From: Polaromonas vacuolata
Lineage (GTDB): Bacteria > Pseudomonadota > Gammaproteobacteria > Burkholderiales > Burkholderiaceae_C
Assembly (NCBI RefSeq): GCF_012584515.1
Contig: NZ_CP051461.1
Location: 1,472,001 to 1,536,000, forward strand
DNA length: 64,000 bases
Direction: 5' to 3'
In this document: positions 47,526-54,001 of the stretch, one piece after another
Layout: each line of letters starts with the position of its first letter
Numbering within the stretch: the first letter of the stretch is position 1
Translations under genes and position numbers: made by a program
The notes under the pieces: model-generated
Seen by the model: only the letters and a program-made list of their open reading frames with translations
Told to the model about the DNA's origin: nothing
Database searches by the model: none

Positions 47526-47792
47526 TCATATCTCGCTCAAAGTCACAACTTTTGCACCGCCACGTCGTATATTTTTTGGCCATGTTTTTGTTAATTGCAA
47601 GATGTGAGGTTCGCCATTTAAACAATCTGCTTTTTTTGGGTTGTAGTTAAAGCTAATGTTTGTTCTAAACACAAAGTTTTTGTCACAACTTGTGCAAGTA
47701 TGCTCATGTCGTTCTGATTCAGAATATTTCCCGCTATCGTCTTGGCAAACTTTTTGATCTGCTTCGCAGTATGGGCATCGCATATCAGTCAT
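47526..47792 (-). CDS. Phage zinc-ribbon-like protein
   Basis: An 88-residue protein with two CxxC pairs (RCPYCEAD at 5-12 and CTSCDKNF about 33-40), predicted to bind one zinc. The C-terminal half (FNYNPKKADCLNGEPHILQL) is unassigned. It differs from the two 68-residue zinc-ribbon paralogues at 54002-54583. Function unknown. Confidence 0.6.
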   Translation of the reverse strand: MTDMRCPYCEADQKVCQDDSGKYSESERHEHTCTSCDKNFVFRTNISFNYNPKKADCLNGEPHILQLTKTWPKNIRRGGAKVVTLSEI

Positions 47793-47919
47793 GGTTTAGC
47801 TCCTTCAATTTAGCCTCGATTGCGCGGGCATAGTCAATATCAATGTTTGAGTTGCCACCTAGTCGGCACGAATTTCCGAGGTGTCTACCGATGGCATAAA
47901 TATCGTCATCAGTCAGGCA
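47785..47919 (-). pseudogene. Small phage gene without usable start, probably frameshifted
   Basis: An open frame (LTDDDIYAIGRHLGNSCRLG, then GNSNIDIDYARAIEAKLKEL) reads like the tiny early proteins of many phages and ends with an ATGA overlap onto the next gene. It has no ATG/GTG/TTG in frame. An ATG lies one base out of frame in TAATGCCTGACTGATG, at the stop of the upstream gene: removing one C would give MLTDDDIYAIG with a TAATG coupling. So a 1-bp insertion is likely, or CTG is used as start. Confidence 0.4.
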
Positions 47920-48408
47920 TTACCATGCTGGCCGATCCAGTCGTGGGCCTACCGAAGCCAAGACATCACCGTTTTCAATACGCTTCCACGAATCTTTAAC
48001 TGCTCGCACGAGCTGCAAGGGGTTAGAGAATGTCAGCAGCTGGTCATACAAATCAAGTCCGTCCGGTACGTTGGCCAAGGCGTTTGCATCGGCTCCAAAA
48101 GTGCTTGTTCGTCGGTAACGCGACTGCATTTCAACCACAGATAGTTGAGCTCTTATCACCACATCGACAGCCTCTTGGCCAATAGGCTCGCACATCACTA
48201 AAGCGGAATTAAGTGCAGTCGCCAGCGTGTCAAAGTGCGTCGTTGTGCCCGTGCCGTGTTTGAGATTGAGCCAGGCTATGCGTGCTTCATTGCTGAGCTC
48301 TGCTGCTTCTTCCTTATCAAAAGTTTTCACCTTACGACAGGTCGACTCGAGAGTCATGGGGTTAGCTGGCCAGCGAGGTTGGCGCGGCTTTCTGCGTCCG
48401 TGACTCAT
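47920..48408 (-). CDS. Hypothetical phage early protein
   Basis: A 162-residue protein I cannot assign. It has a basic N-terminus (MSHGRRKPRQPRWPANPMTL) and a mostly helical body (IAWLNLKHGTGTTTHFDTLA, ALVMCEPIGQEAVDVVIRAQ). It is coupled by overlap with the genes on both sides, all on the minus strand, so it belongs to the leftward early operon. Confidence 0.65.
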   Translation of the reverse strand: MSHGRRKPRQPRWPANPMTLESTCRKVKTFDKEEAAELSNEARIAWLNLKHGTGTTTHFDTLATALNSALVMCEPIGQEAVDVVIRAQLSVVEMQSRYRRTSTFGADANALANVPDGLDLYDQLLTFSNPLQLVRAVKDSWKRIENGDVLASVGPRLDRPAW

Positions 48409-48626
48409 GAAAAAAGCTCTAAGTTTTTTCCACTATCTGGCAAGATGCGATGTGCTTTAAGTTTGTTTTGCGTTTCATAAATCATTTGGCATTTAGTGTT
48501 TATTTTTGATAGTCCGTCAGGCTGGTAAATAGTAATTAGCCATGAGGTAAAAGACGACCCCATTGCATCTTTTTTGCTAGCTGCATCTTGCTGTTCTGCC
48601 TACGCGCAGTATTCAGAATTACTCAC
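48405..48626 (-). pseudogene. Small phage gene interrupted by an in-frame amber codon
   Basis: From GTG 48626, which overlaps the previous stop as GTGA, the frame reads MSNSEYCA, then TAG at 48602-48600, then runs open for 64 more codons (AEQQDAASKKDAMGSSFTSW, LITIYQPDGLSKINTKCQMI) to a TGA overlapping the next ATG. Both junctions fit a real, coupled operon gene of 73 codons, so the amber is the only defect. Internal ATG at 48563 could give a 52-residue product but lacks a good ribosome site. Confidence 0.6.
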
Positions 48627-48805
48627 TTGGCATCCTTTCGGTAAACCCGCTTTGATCCGATCAGCGATGGAATTAACAGGCTGTCTTGCGAGCCGGGTCG
48701 CGTATTAAAAGGCCTGAGTTCGGCTCCGTCATATTTTTCTGTCGTGGATGAATTGCCGAAGCTTGGATGTGGTGTCAATGGAGGGGTAGTTTGAGTCTTT
48801 GTCAT
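48623..48805 (-). CDS. Small hypothetical phage protein
   Basis: 60 residues, Thr/Pro/Ser-rich at the N-terminus, then EKYDGAELRPFNTRPGSQDS and the end LIPSLIGSKRVYRKDAK. The style (YxGAELRPF...RPG) recurs in small early proteins of betaproteobacterial prophages, but I know no function. Its start overlaps the upstream membrane-protein stop (ATGA) and its stop overlaps the amber gene start. Confidence 0.6.
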   Translation of the reverse strand: MTKTQTTPPLTPHPSFGNSSTTEKYDGAELRPFNTRPGSQDSLLIPSLIGSKRVYRKDAK

Positions 48806-49053
48806 GTCCGTGATCCCTTGTTAACTAATTGGTGTGCTGCGTGGTGGATGCTGGCATTGAAGTAACGGCGCAATAGATAGCTCCGGCCAATGCTGCTAAG
48901 CGTAAATATCAGAGTGATCTGGAGGTTGTCGACTAACGTCACTTCATGGCCGTAGGCTGGGAGCACTATTGCGGTCAGTACTAATGAAATAACAAATCCA
49001 ACAAGCACGTTAATTAAGGATTCGATTAGGCTTCCTAGGCGGGTCTGGGTCAT
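48802..49053 (-). CDS. Small phage membrane protein (DUF7220-like)
   Basis: 83 residues with two hydrophobic segments (LIESLINVLVGFVISLVLTA and LQITLIFTLSSIGRSYLL). It resembles short prophage inner-membrane proteins of the DUF7220 type. Coupled by overlaps to the dNMP kinase gene before it and the small gene after it. Confidence 0.7.
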   Translation of the reverse strand: MTQTRLGSLIESLINVLVGFVISLVLTAIVLPAYGHEVTLVDNLQITLIFTLSSIGRSYLLRRYFNASIHHAAHQLVNKGSRT

Positions 49054-49760
49054 GCTGCCTCCTTCGGCGCGTCAATTTGTACCTTTAAACTACCCGGCGC
49101 AAGCCCAGTGAAGCTGGTCCAGTAAGCCTCTAATGCGCATTCGCACAAATGCTCGACTGTATGGTTGTTGTTCAAAATCACATCTGGCTGAAATTCGGCG
49201 CCACTTACTTCTGAAACGTGTGCACCTGGCATCACATGAGTACCATCACGTTTGATTTGCCATATCTGACCACCCAGCTCGCGCACCATAGCGGCTTCAT
49301 CTGCAAATCGGCAATCCGCTAACACTACGCGATTGCTAAAGCCCTGTTGCTGATAAAGCTGCCTGATCTCGTTCTCGGCTTTGCTGACCCAGTAATCTTC
49401 CTGCTGGTGACGTCGATAGTCAGTGCCCCACCACTGCATGATTTGCCGTGGGCTTCGTGGTGCGTCTACGTCAAATTGAGGGTCGGTTTCCATGCATACG
49501 CCGGCCATGCTGATAGCAAAGTTTTGATCCAAACAGCGGCTCAGTGCCAAGCACCGCATTGGTTGCTCTTTCGTTTCGCGCTGAGTCAGAAAAACTTGGT
49601 CGATTAAAAATGCGTTTGCTACCTCTGCGCGCAATGCGTCGGCAAACGAGATTTTGTGAAAACCGGCATGCGTGACTAAGAGGTCGGCAACAGTGTCTTT
49701 ACCGCTGCAGGCTGGGCCGCTCAGACCGATGATTTTGTATTTTTTCAAGTCAGGATTCAA
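49050..49760 (-). CDS. Phage deoxynucleoside monophosphate kinase-like protein
   Basis: A 236-residue P-loop kinase: Walker A GPACSGKDT (15-23), a LID/CORE arrangement typical of dNMP kinases, an RQIMQWWGTDYRR stretch, and VVLADCRFADEAAMVRELGG, the product-site region. T4 gp1 and related phage enzymes phosphorylate dNMPs for phage DNA synthesis. The start is TTG 49760 (LNPDLKKYKIIGLSGPACSG). It overlaps the next gene by 4 bp. Confidence 0.82.
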   Translation of the reverse strand: MNPDLKKYKIIGLSGPACSGKDTVADLLVTHAGFHKISFADALRAEVANAFLIDQVFLTQRETKEQPMRCLALSRCLDQNFAISMAGVCMETDPQFDVDAPRSPRQIMQWWGTDYRRHQQEDYWVSKAENEIRQLYQQQGFSNRVVLADCRFADEAAMVRELGGQIWQIKRDGTHVMPGAHVSEVSGAEFQPDVILNNNHTVEHLCECALEAYWTSFTGLAPGSLKVQIDAPKEAA

Positions 49761-49822
49761 TTTAGTACTCCCAATGTTTTGCTACAGATTTGATTGATGA
49801 TCAAAGATGTGTTTTCAGTAAT

Positions 49823-50083
49823 TCATAGGCGGGCTTCCAGCACTATCTTGGCAGCTTTATGTAATCGGCAGACCAAGTCACCATCTACTGTCCAGCTAGG
49901 GTCACGGCCTAGTGCTGCGCAAGTGGCTTTGCCGCCATCTGCTAGGGCCACTGCGTAAGCTGCGTCATCTGCTATATCTTGAGCTGCTTGTATGTCGTTT
50001 GGGCCATCGAGCAGATAAGCTGTAGAAAGCGCTATAGCAAAGAGCAGAGCGAGTGCTAGTGTTCTGACGTCTTTCATATACAA
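49823..50083 (-). CDS. Hypothetical phage protein with N-terminal membrane/signal segment
   Basis: 86 residues: a hydrophobic N-terminus (TLALALLFAIALSTAYLL, about 8-25) then a soluble alanine-rich part with two Cys (ATCAALGRDPSWTVDGDLVC). It could be secreted or anchored. Overlaps the previous gene by 10 bp. No known family. Confidence 0.6.
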   Translation of the reverse strand: MYMKDVRTLALALLFAIALSTAYLLDGPNDIQAAQDIADDAAYAVALADGGKATCAALGRDPSWTVDGDLVCRLHKAAKIVLEARL

Positions 50084-50535
50084 ACGCCTTTTCTGCCAGT
50101 AAACTGATAGATATGCAAATTTCCAGTACTTTCTTGTCCACGCAAAGTAGTGAATTGGCTGGTTACAGCGGACAGATCATCGTGATGGCGTTTGACACCC
50201 TCGTGGACCAAAAGAGCTGTGTAGTGGGCATCACCGTTGGCACATTGAATGGGCCAAACCTGGGTGCTGCTCGTGTCAGCGCAGCTGGGCTGACTATCGT
50301 CGATAGATGCTCTACCCACCACTTGCAAAACTATCCGCAGGGCAGCGTATTCATTGCTGGGGTGGCAAATATCACCAACGCTGAAGAGCGCGTTCGCAAG
50401 GTTTTGGCGCAAGCGCTCCCAGACTCCTTTGTACTTTTGTTGTGTTCGAACATCGAGGTTTACGACGCCGCCTTTCCCGCACTGTGCGTTGATCTCCAGT
50501 CCACGAAGATGAACCCGCATTAGTTTGGTGTTCAT
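50074..50535 (-). CDS. Hypothetical phage early protein
   Basis: 153 residues, unassigned. Two short overlaps (ATGA with the upstream gene, 10 bp with the downstream gene) favour this strand over a 136-codon opposite frame at 50113-50523. The segment VWERLRQNLANALFSVGDIC and a His-rich stretch (HEGVKRHHDD) are the only features. Confidence 0.55.
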   Translation of the reverse strand: MNTKLMRVHLRGLEINAQCGKGGVVNLDVRTQQKYKGVWERLRQNLANALFSVGDICHPSNEYAALRIVLQVVGRASIDDSQPSCADTSSTQVWPIQCANGDAHYTALLVHEGVKRHHDDLSAVTSQFTTLRGQESTGNLHIYQFTGRKGVCI

Positions 50536-51086
50536 GCGGCACCTCCTGGCATGGCAACGTTGGTCTGGTAAGTCGCTTTGGGTGTAATGACGGTGGTATT
50601 TGGGCTCCAGTCATCAACGATGTTTTTGCAGCTCAGTATTTCTGTTACTTCTTTTGCTTTGGATGACTTGCTAGTGCCTTGGTCAGAGCGGAAAATTAAA
50701 TTTTCGTATTCGTTAGGGAGATCGCTATGAATCAACAGGTTCAAGTCGTCAGTATGGCTTGGTACAAAAGGGAGAACTTCGACAAACTGATGGCGCTTTT
50801 TGAGGACCGTCACATACTCCACCGCAGTTTCGACGAGTGGCTGGTGGATGCAGAGATAGTCCGCAAGAGCAAAGAGGTAAATGGTCTTAGAGTCGTCTGT
50901 GTCGACATAGACCCGGATCATTTTTTTGAATGGTGTCTCGCCGGTGGCTTGAATTTCAATGCACAAGCTCGAATTGATTACGCAAGCATGGTCGCTGACA
51001 AGGTGGTTACTGGCATAGAGTCGTCGAATGTTGAGCCGTAGCGCTTTATTGGCTGCGCAAGAACGGGACACTGTGATCGTCTTCAT
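50532..51086 (-). CDS. Hypothetical phage protein, first gene of the leftward early operon
   Basis: 184 residues, unassigned, about one third charged. Regions such as KKMIRVYVDTDDSKTIYLFA and YVTVLKKRHQFVEVLPFVPS suggest an alpha/beta fold. It is the first gene after the leftward promoter at 51426-51454, with AAGG 5 nt before the ATG. Its position corresponds to lambda N, but it is not basic or short like N proteins, so I do not assign that role. Confidence 0.6.
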   Translation of the reverse strand: MKTITVSRSCAANKALRLNIRRLYASNHLVSDHACVINSSLCIEIQATGETPFKKMIRVYVDTDDSKTIYLFALADYLCIHQPLVETAVEYVTVLKKRHQFVEVLPFVPSHTDDLNLLIHSDLPNEYENLIFRSDQGTSKSSKAKEVTEILSCKNIVDDWSPNTTVITPKATYQTNVAMPGGAA

Positions 51087-51129
51087 ATTGGCCTTAAAAG
51101 TAATTTAATTGCATCGAAAGGTCGCTTTT

Positions 51130-51164
51130 TATCAATGAACGCTCTGTCACTGCGCTCATTGATA
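51130..51164 (-). promoter_or_regulatory. Strong hairpin in the leftward operon leader
   Basis: TATCAATGAACGC (51130-51142) and GCGCTCATTGATA (51152-51164) pair over 13 positions with one mismatch, with a 9-nt loop. There is no T-run on either side, so it is not a plain terminator. It lies 44 bp upstream of the first gene's start in the leader RNA. Confidence 0.6.
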
Positions 51165-51234
51165 GCCACTCTTGGGAATGGCTGGCTGGCGTATCCCCTG
51201 TTCAGGTTTCAGCGCTACTCACACAAGCCTTTAA

Positions 51235-51361
51235 CCCCACGCGGGCGGCTTGACTTGGCACGTTGCTGCTCTTGGCCGTGCCGCCTCATCCAGCTACCCG
51301 CTGGCTCGGTTCCGCTGCTAAACGCCAGTCACGCTTTGCTGTGCTGTCGTCGCTACGCGGG
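51235..51361 (-). ncRNA. Candidate structured leader or antisense RNA in prophage immunity region
   Basis: On the minus strand the segment begins CCCGCG (51361-51356) and ends CGCGTGGGG (51243-51235), which can close a multibranch structure. Inside are GGCACG/CGTGCC (about 51284-51259) within a GGCG/CGCC outer pair, and CCAGC/GCTGG (about 51304-51290). It lies in the 330-nt leader between the leftward promoter and the first gene, a place where prophages carry C4 antisense RNA, antitermination sites or attenuators. I cannot confirm membership of the C4 family by eye. Confidence 0.38.
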
Positions 51362-51425
51362 TTAAGTTTTTAAAGATCAATTTCGGGCGATGCCGTTGTT
51401 GCTTGTTTTTTACTACGATGAATGA

Positions 51426-51454
51426 ACTTTAGCGAACTTAATTTAATTAGTCAA
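51426..51454 (-). promoter_or_regulatory. Leftward early promoter (PL-like)
   Basis: On the minus strand TTGACT (51454-51449), a 17-nt spacer and TAAAGT (51431-51426). Operator copies overlap both the -10 and the -35. It aligns with the rightward promoter in front of cro (TTGACT, 17 nt, TAAGCT), including the middle ATTAAGTTC block, so both were likely built for the same repressor. Confidence 0.78.
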
Positions 51455-51464
51455 GCGAACTTAA
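51428..51464. promoter_or_regulatory. Operators OL1 and OL2 (TTAAGN4CTTAA type)
   Basis: TTTAGCGAACTTAA (51428-51441) and TCAAGCGAACTTAA (51451-51464), both with the central AGCGAACTT. They match the palindrome found three times between cI and cro, each with small deviations in the left half. Confidence 0.75.
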
Positions 51465-51514
51465 GTATTTAGGCGAAATAAATCTACCCAAAAACCCTAA
51501 TGCCAACCAACGGA

Positions 51515-51605
51515 CGTAAAAAACCGCCTCAAGGGGCGGTTGGTGGGGTGGGGATCTAAGGCGCTAGATCAGGCAGGCGTAAAAAAACCACCTCAAGGGT
51601 GGTTT
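51515..51605 (-). terminator. Two tandem terminators after the cI accessory operon
   Basis: Minus-strand reading: GGTGGTT-type stem AACCACC/GGTGGTT (51586-51604) followed by T7, then AACCGCC/GGCGGTT (51522-51541) followed by T6. The two share flanks (CCCACCCCAC...CTTGAGG...TTTTTTACG), so one is a diverged copy of the other. Between them GATCTA/TAGATC (51553-51570) forms a third small hairpin. They isolate the immunity genes from the leftward promoter. Confidence 0.82.
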
Positions 51606-51623
51606 GTGTGGGGTGGGTTTACT

Positions 51624-52400
51624 TTAGATGGTCAGCCTGTGGGCGATCTTTGACCGAATGACAGCACTGTCGTTGATGCTTGCAACCGCATCGTTCGCGG
51701 CGTTCATTAGTCGCTTGGCGTCGATTTTTGGAATATCGTCCACGTCCGAGTAAACCACCATCGAATTGAATTTCTGATTATTCGCCGATAGATGCTGAAG
51801 AATGATCGTTGTGAGCCGGGCCTTATCCCGATGCTGCACACCAAATACGTAAAGTGGAATATCAGGTGTTTTGACGTAAAAATCTACCGGATAGTTTTCA
51901 CTGCTTGAGATACCAGGCACTTCGTACCCCTCGATAAACCCATCCACACCAACAATATCCAGCAGCACACTTCTAAGGTCATCATTGAATGTGTTTTCAA
52001 CTCTTGTGCGAGTCCAAAGTCCCAAGTCCTCAACCCGGGTCGCTCCCTGCCCCAAGGCGAAAAGCCCTTTTGAGAGCGCGTCAGCCGGAACCTCAATGAA
52101 AATCTCACCGTCAACCTCAGTTAGTCCGGCCTCTTGAAGAACGGCAAGGAAAAGCTTTTTCCGCGCTCCTGTAAGCAACTTGGAGAGGTCGTTTTCGTAA
52201 CTCAATCGCATGAGCGTAGCGCCCATGTCAGACACCCGCCAGCCAGCCGTCTGATCGCTGATATAGGCGGTAAGGTGATCTCCATCCCGCCCGACGATTG
52301 GCAGTGAAACCGCAAAGTCGCTGGCGCGCTGAACCACCGCCACATCCCGGCAGAATGCGGCGCACAAGTTGTCGCGGAGTGACTCAATAGTTGCGTTCAA
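51624..52400 (-). CDS. DUF1828-like (DUF1828/DUF1829) protein, cI-linked accessory gene
   Basis: A 258-residue protein. The N-terminal part (LPIVGRDGDHLTAYISDQTA, WRVSDMGATLMRLSYENDLS, about 33-72) resembles DUF1828; the C-terminal half (YPVDFYVKTPDIPLYVFGVQ, then a Ser/Val/Asp-rich strand region) resembles DUF1829. The start is TTG 52400, in a TTGA overlap with the preceding stop, so synthesis depends on the upstream gene. Such proteins are found on phages and other mobile elements; their activity is not known to me. Confidence 0.72.
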   Translation of the reverse strand: MNATIESLRDNLCAAFCRDVAVVQRASDFAVSLPIVGRDGDHLTAYISDQTAGWRVSDMGATLMRLSYENDLSKLLTGARKKLFLAVLQEAGLTEVDGEIFIEVPADALSKGLFALGQGATRVEDLGLWTRTRVENTFNDDLRSVLLDIVGVDGFIEGYEVPGISSSENYPVDFYVKTPDIPLYVFGVQHRDKARLTTIILQHLSANNQKFNSMVVYSDVDDIPKIDAKRLMNAANDAVASINDSAVIRSKIAHRLTI

Positions 52401-52894
52401 AATAACTTGTTCTGCGGTTCGTCAATTGGTATGGGCGGGGTCGGGCTATCGACTTGAGTTAGGCCATCTATTTTGCAGTCAGAAAGGATTTCTTTCAATG
52501 CTCCGGTTAGATCTGAATACCGAGTTGTTGTTTCAGCGTAATGATCAGCCTTTCGTCCAGCCTCCATATAGCGCTGGGTTGCCCTGTGAATGTGACAGGC
52601 CATGAAGAATGGAGCTGTGCCCTCCAAGGGGTTGCTGTGGGCGTGATCACTTCCGTTGTAACGCGCTAGTGTGATTGATTCTCCAGCCAATGTAATGTAG
52701 TACAAACCACACGAAAACCCGTTGGGGATACGGGTATTTTGACGAACGTACAACCGAAACGACATACCGTTTTCGCAAATTAAATCATAATTTGTCTGCT
52801 CTGATCCGTTCTGCAGCTTCTTGCGTGCCCTTGGATTTATTACGGTTTTTGGAACGGTTAGCAACTGCTCGATTTCAACATCAGTCAATTTCAC
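52397..52894 (-). CDS. DUF6978-like protein, cI-linked accessory gene
   Basis: A 165-residue protein of the DUF6978-like group: TNYDLICENGMSFRLYVRQN then FSCGLYYITLAGESITLARY, followed by HAHSNPLEGTAPFFMACHIH with several His residues. It starts at GTG 52894, 80 bp past the cI stop on the same strand, and overlaps the DUF1828-like gene. This is the position of rexA in lambda. Function unknown. Confidence 0.7.
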   Translation of the reverse strand: MKLTDVEIEQLLTVPKTVINPRARKKLQNGSEQTNYDLICENGMSFRLYVRQNTRIPNGFSCGLYYITLAGESITLARYNGSDHAHSNPLEGTAPFFMACHIHRATQRYMEAGRKADHYAETTTRYSDLTGALKEILSDCKIDGLTQVDSPTPPIPIDEPQNKLF

Positions 52895-52973
52895 GGGCGC
52901 TCCTTATTTTCCGCAAATACCGGCAAACCCGCCGATCTTCCTTATGACACACGGGCCGTATGGGTACGGCCAT

Positions 52974-53651
52974 TCAAATCCGCTCACTCTGCTTCTGAAC
53001 AATCTCACCAATCAAAAACACACCCTCACCGCACAGCTTGCGCGGGTAGCGGCGCTGGTCTAAGTTGTCGCTCGATAGCCACCAGTCGCCAGCGTCACGA
53101 ATCATTCGCTTGATGACTAGCTCACCCTCGTAATTAACGGCAAAAACGTGACCGTCTTTTGGGTCGATGCATTCAGTATTGACCACCACTGTGTCGCCAT
53201 GGTGCAAGCCCGGCTCCATGCTGCCGTTAGAGACGGACACAGCAAACAATTTATCTGGCGTAAGGCCTCTTTTAGCGTACCAATCGCAGCCAAAGACCAT
53301 GGGTACACCTTCTCCCTGGTCGTATTCAACAGCAAAGCCGCTAGCGCCTGCGGATAGCTTGAAGCGCACCCGTCGAATGGCTGGATAGTCCGGGTTGTTG
53401 ATTAGGTTGATTTCTTTGCTTTCAGCTATCACATCAAGACCGGTTTGACCTTTGCCGGACGATAGCCATTGCGGTTCACAGTTTAAAAATAAACAAGCAG
53501 AAATTAGGTTGTTTCCCCTCATCGACTTGGTTTCACCGCCTAACCATTGAGAAACAGCCGACTCGGAGACTTTTAATGACCGGCTTAAGTCTGCTGGCGT
53601 CTTACCCCTTGCATTAAGGACGTAAGCAAGGCGAAGTGCAAAGGTATTCAT
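52974..53651 (-). CDS. cI: Phage repressor, CI/LexA-type with S24 peptidase domain
   Basis: Maintains lysogeny. The 225 residues have an N-terminal helix-turn-helix (LSRSLKVSESAVSQWLGGET, about 22-42) and a C-terminal self-cleaving domain: cleavage site Ala101-Gly102 (LSAGASG), nucleophile Ser144 (SNGSMEPGLHHGD) and general base Lys181 (GELVIKRM). The Ser-Lys spacing of 37 equals that of LexA, so RecA-stimulated autocleavage on DNA damage is likely. One operator covers its start codon, so it is probably autoregulated. Confidence 0.93.
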   Translation of the reverse strand: MNTFALRLAYVLNARGKTPADLSRSLKVSESAVSQWLGGETKSMRGNNLISACLFLNCEPQWLSSGKGQTGLDVIAESKEINLINNPDYPAIRRVRFKLSAGASGFAVEYDQGEGVPMVFGCDWYAKRGLTPDKLFAVSVSNGSMEPGLHHGDTVVVNTECIDPKDGHVFAVNYEGELVIKRMIRDAGDWWLSSDNLDQRRYPRKLCGEGVFLIGEIVQKQSERI

Positions 53652-53711
53652 TAAGTAAGCTTAACAATTAAATACTTAAGAAAACTTGACTATTGTATTA
53701 AGTTCACTTAA
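53651..53711. promoter_or_regulatory. Right operator region: OR sites and rightward promoter
   Basis: Three palindromes: TTAAGTAAGCTTAA (53651-53664), TTAAGAAAACTTGA (53676-53689) and TTAAGTTCACTTAA (53698-53711), spaced 25 and 22 bp. The rightward promoter is TTGACT (53686-53691), 17 nt, TAAGCT (53709-53714), covered by the second and third sites. The first site overlaps the cI start codon and the third lies between -35 and -10 of the cro promoter, an arrangement suited to a CI/Cro switch. A convincing cI promoter is not visible. Confidence 0.82.
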
Positions 53712-53720
53712 GCTAGAGGC

Positions 53721-53933
53721 ATGGACACCAAAACTCTGCTTAAAACAATCGGCGGCCAAGCTGCAATTGCTCGTGAATGCAATGTGACTGACTCGGCAGT
53801 TTCGCAATGGGTATCCGATAACAGTGTGCCGGACGCCAGACATCAATACCTGCAACTCGCGCATCCCGGCCCACATTGGGCGCTCTACCTTTCTCAAAGG
53901 GAACTCGTAGAGCCCGCAAAGGCAGCGGCATGA
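53721..53933 (+). CDS. Cro-like regulator (YdaS/Cro type)
   Basis: A 70-residue helix-turn-helix protein: LLKTIGGQAAIARECNVTDS then AVSQWVSDNSVPDARHQYLQ. It is divergent from cI across the operators and begins the rightward early transcript. AGAGG is only 1-2 nt before the ATG, and the promoter's expected start falls at the ATG itself, so the mRNA may be leaderless. Confidence 0.85.
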   Translation: MDTKTLLKTIGGQAAIARECNVTDSAVSQWVSDNSVPDARHQYLQLAHPGPHWALYLSQRELVEPAKAAA

Positions 53934-54001
53934 GCACCACAGCAATACAAATTTCAGTTGATGCTTCACCAATACAGCATCAAGACGACGAACTTCGCTG
54001 C

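Noticed and set aside
48600..48602. Genome-wide amber recoding in the phage
   Set aside because: Other intact prophage genes, such as int, end in TAG, so TAG is used as stop here; the case is local.
50113..50523. Plus-strand 136-codon frame in the leftward operon
   Set aside because: The minus-strand gene at 50074-50535 has coupling overlaps at both ends and fits the operon direction; the opposite frame has neither.
51135..51365. Plus-strand 76-codon frame in the leader region
   Set aside because: It follows inverted repeats, has a composition rich in Arg/Cys/Leu without protein character, and is better explained as structured RNA on the other strand.
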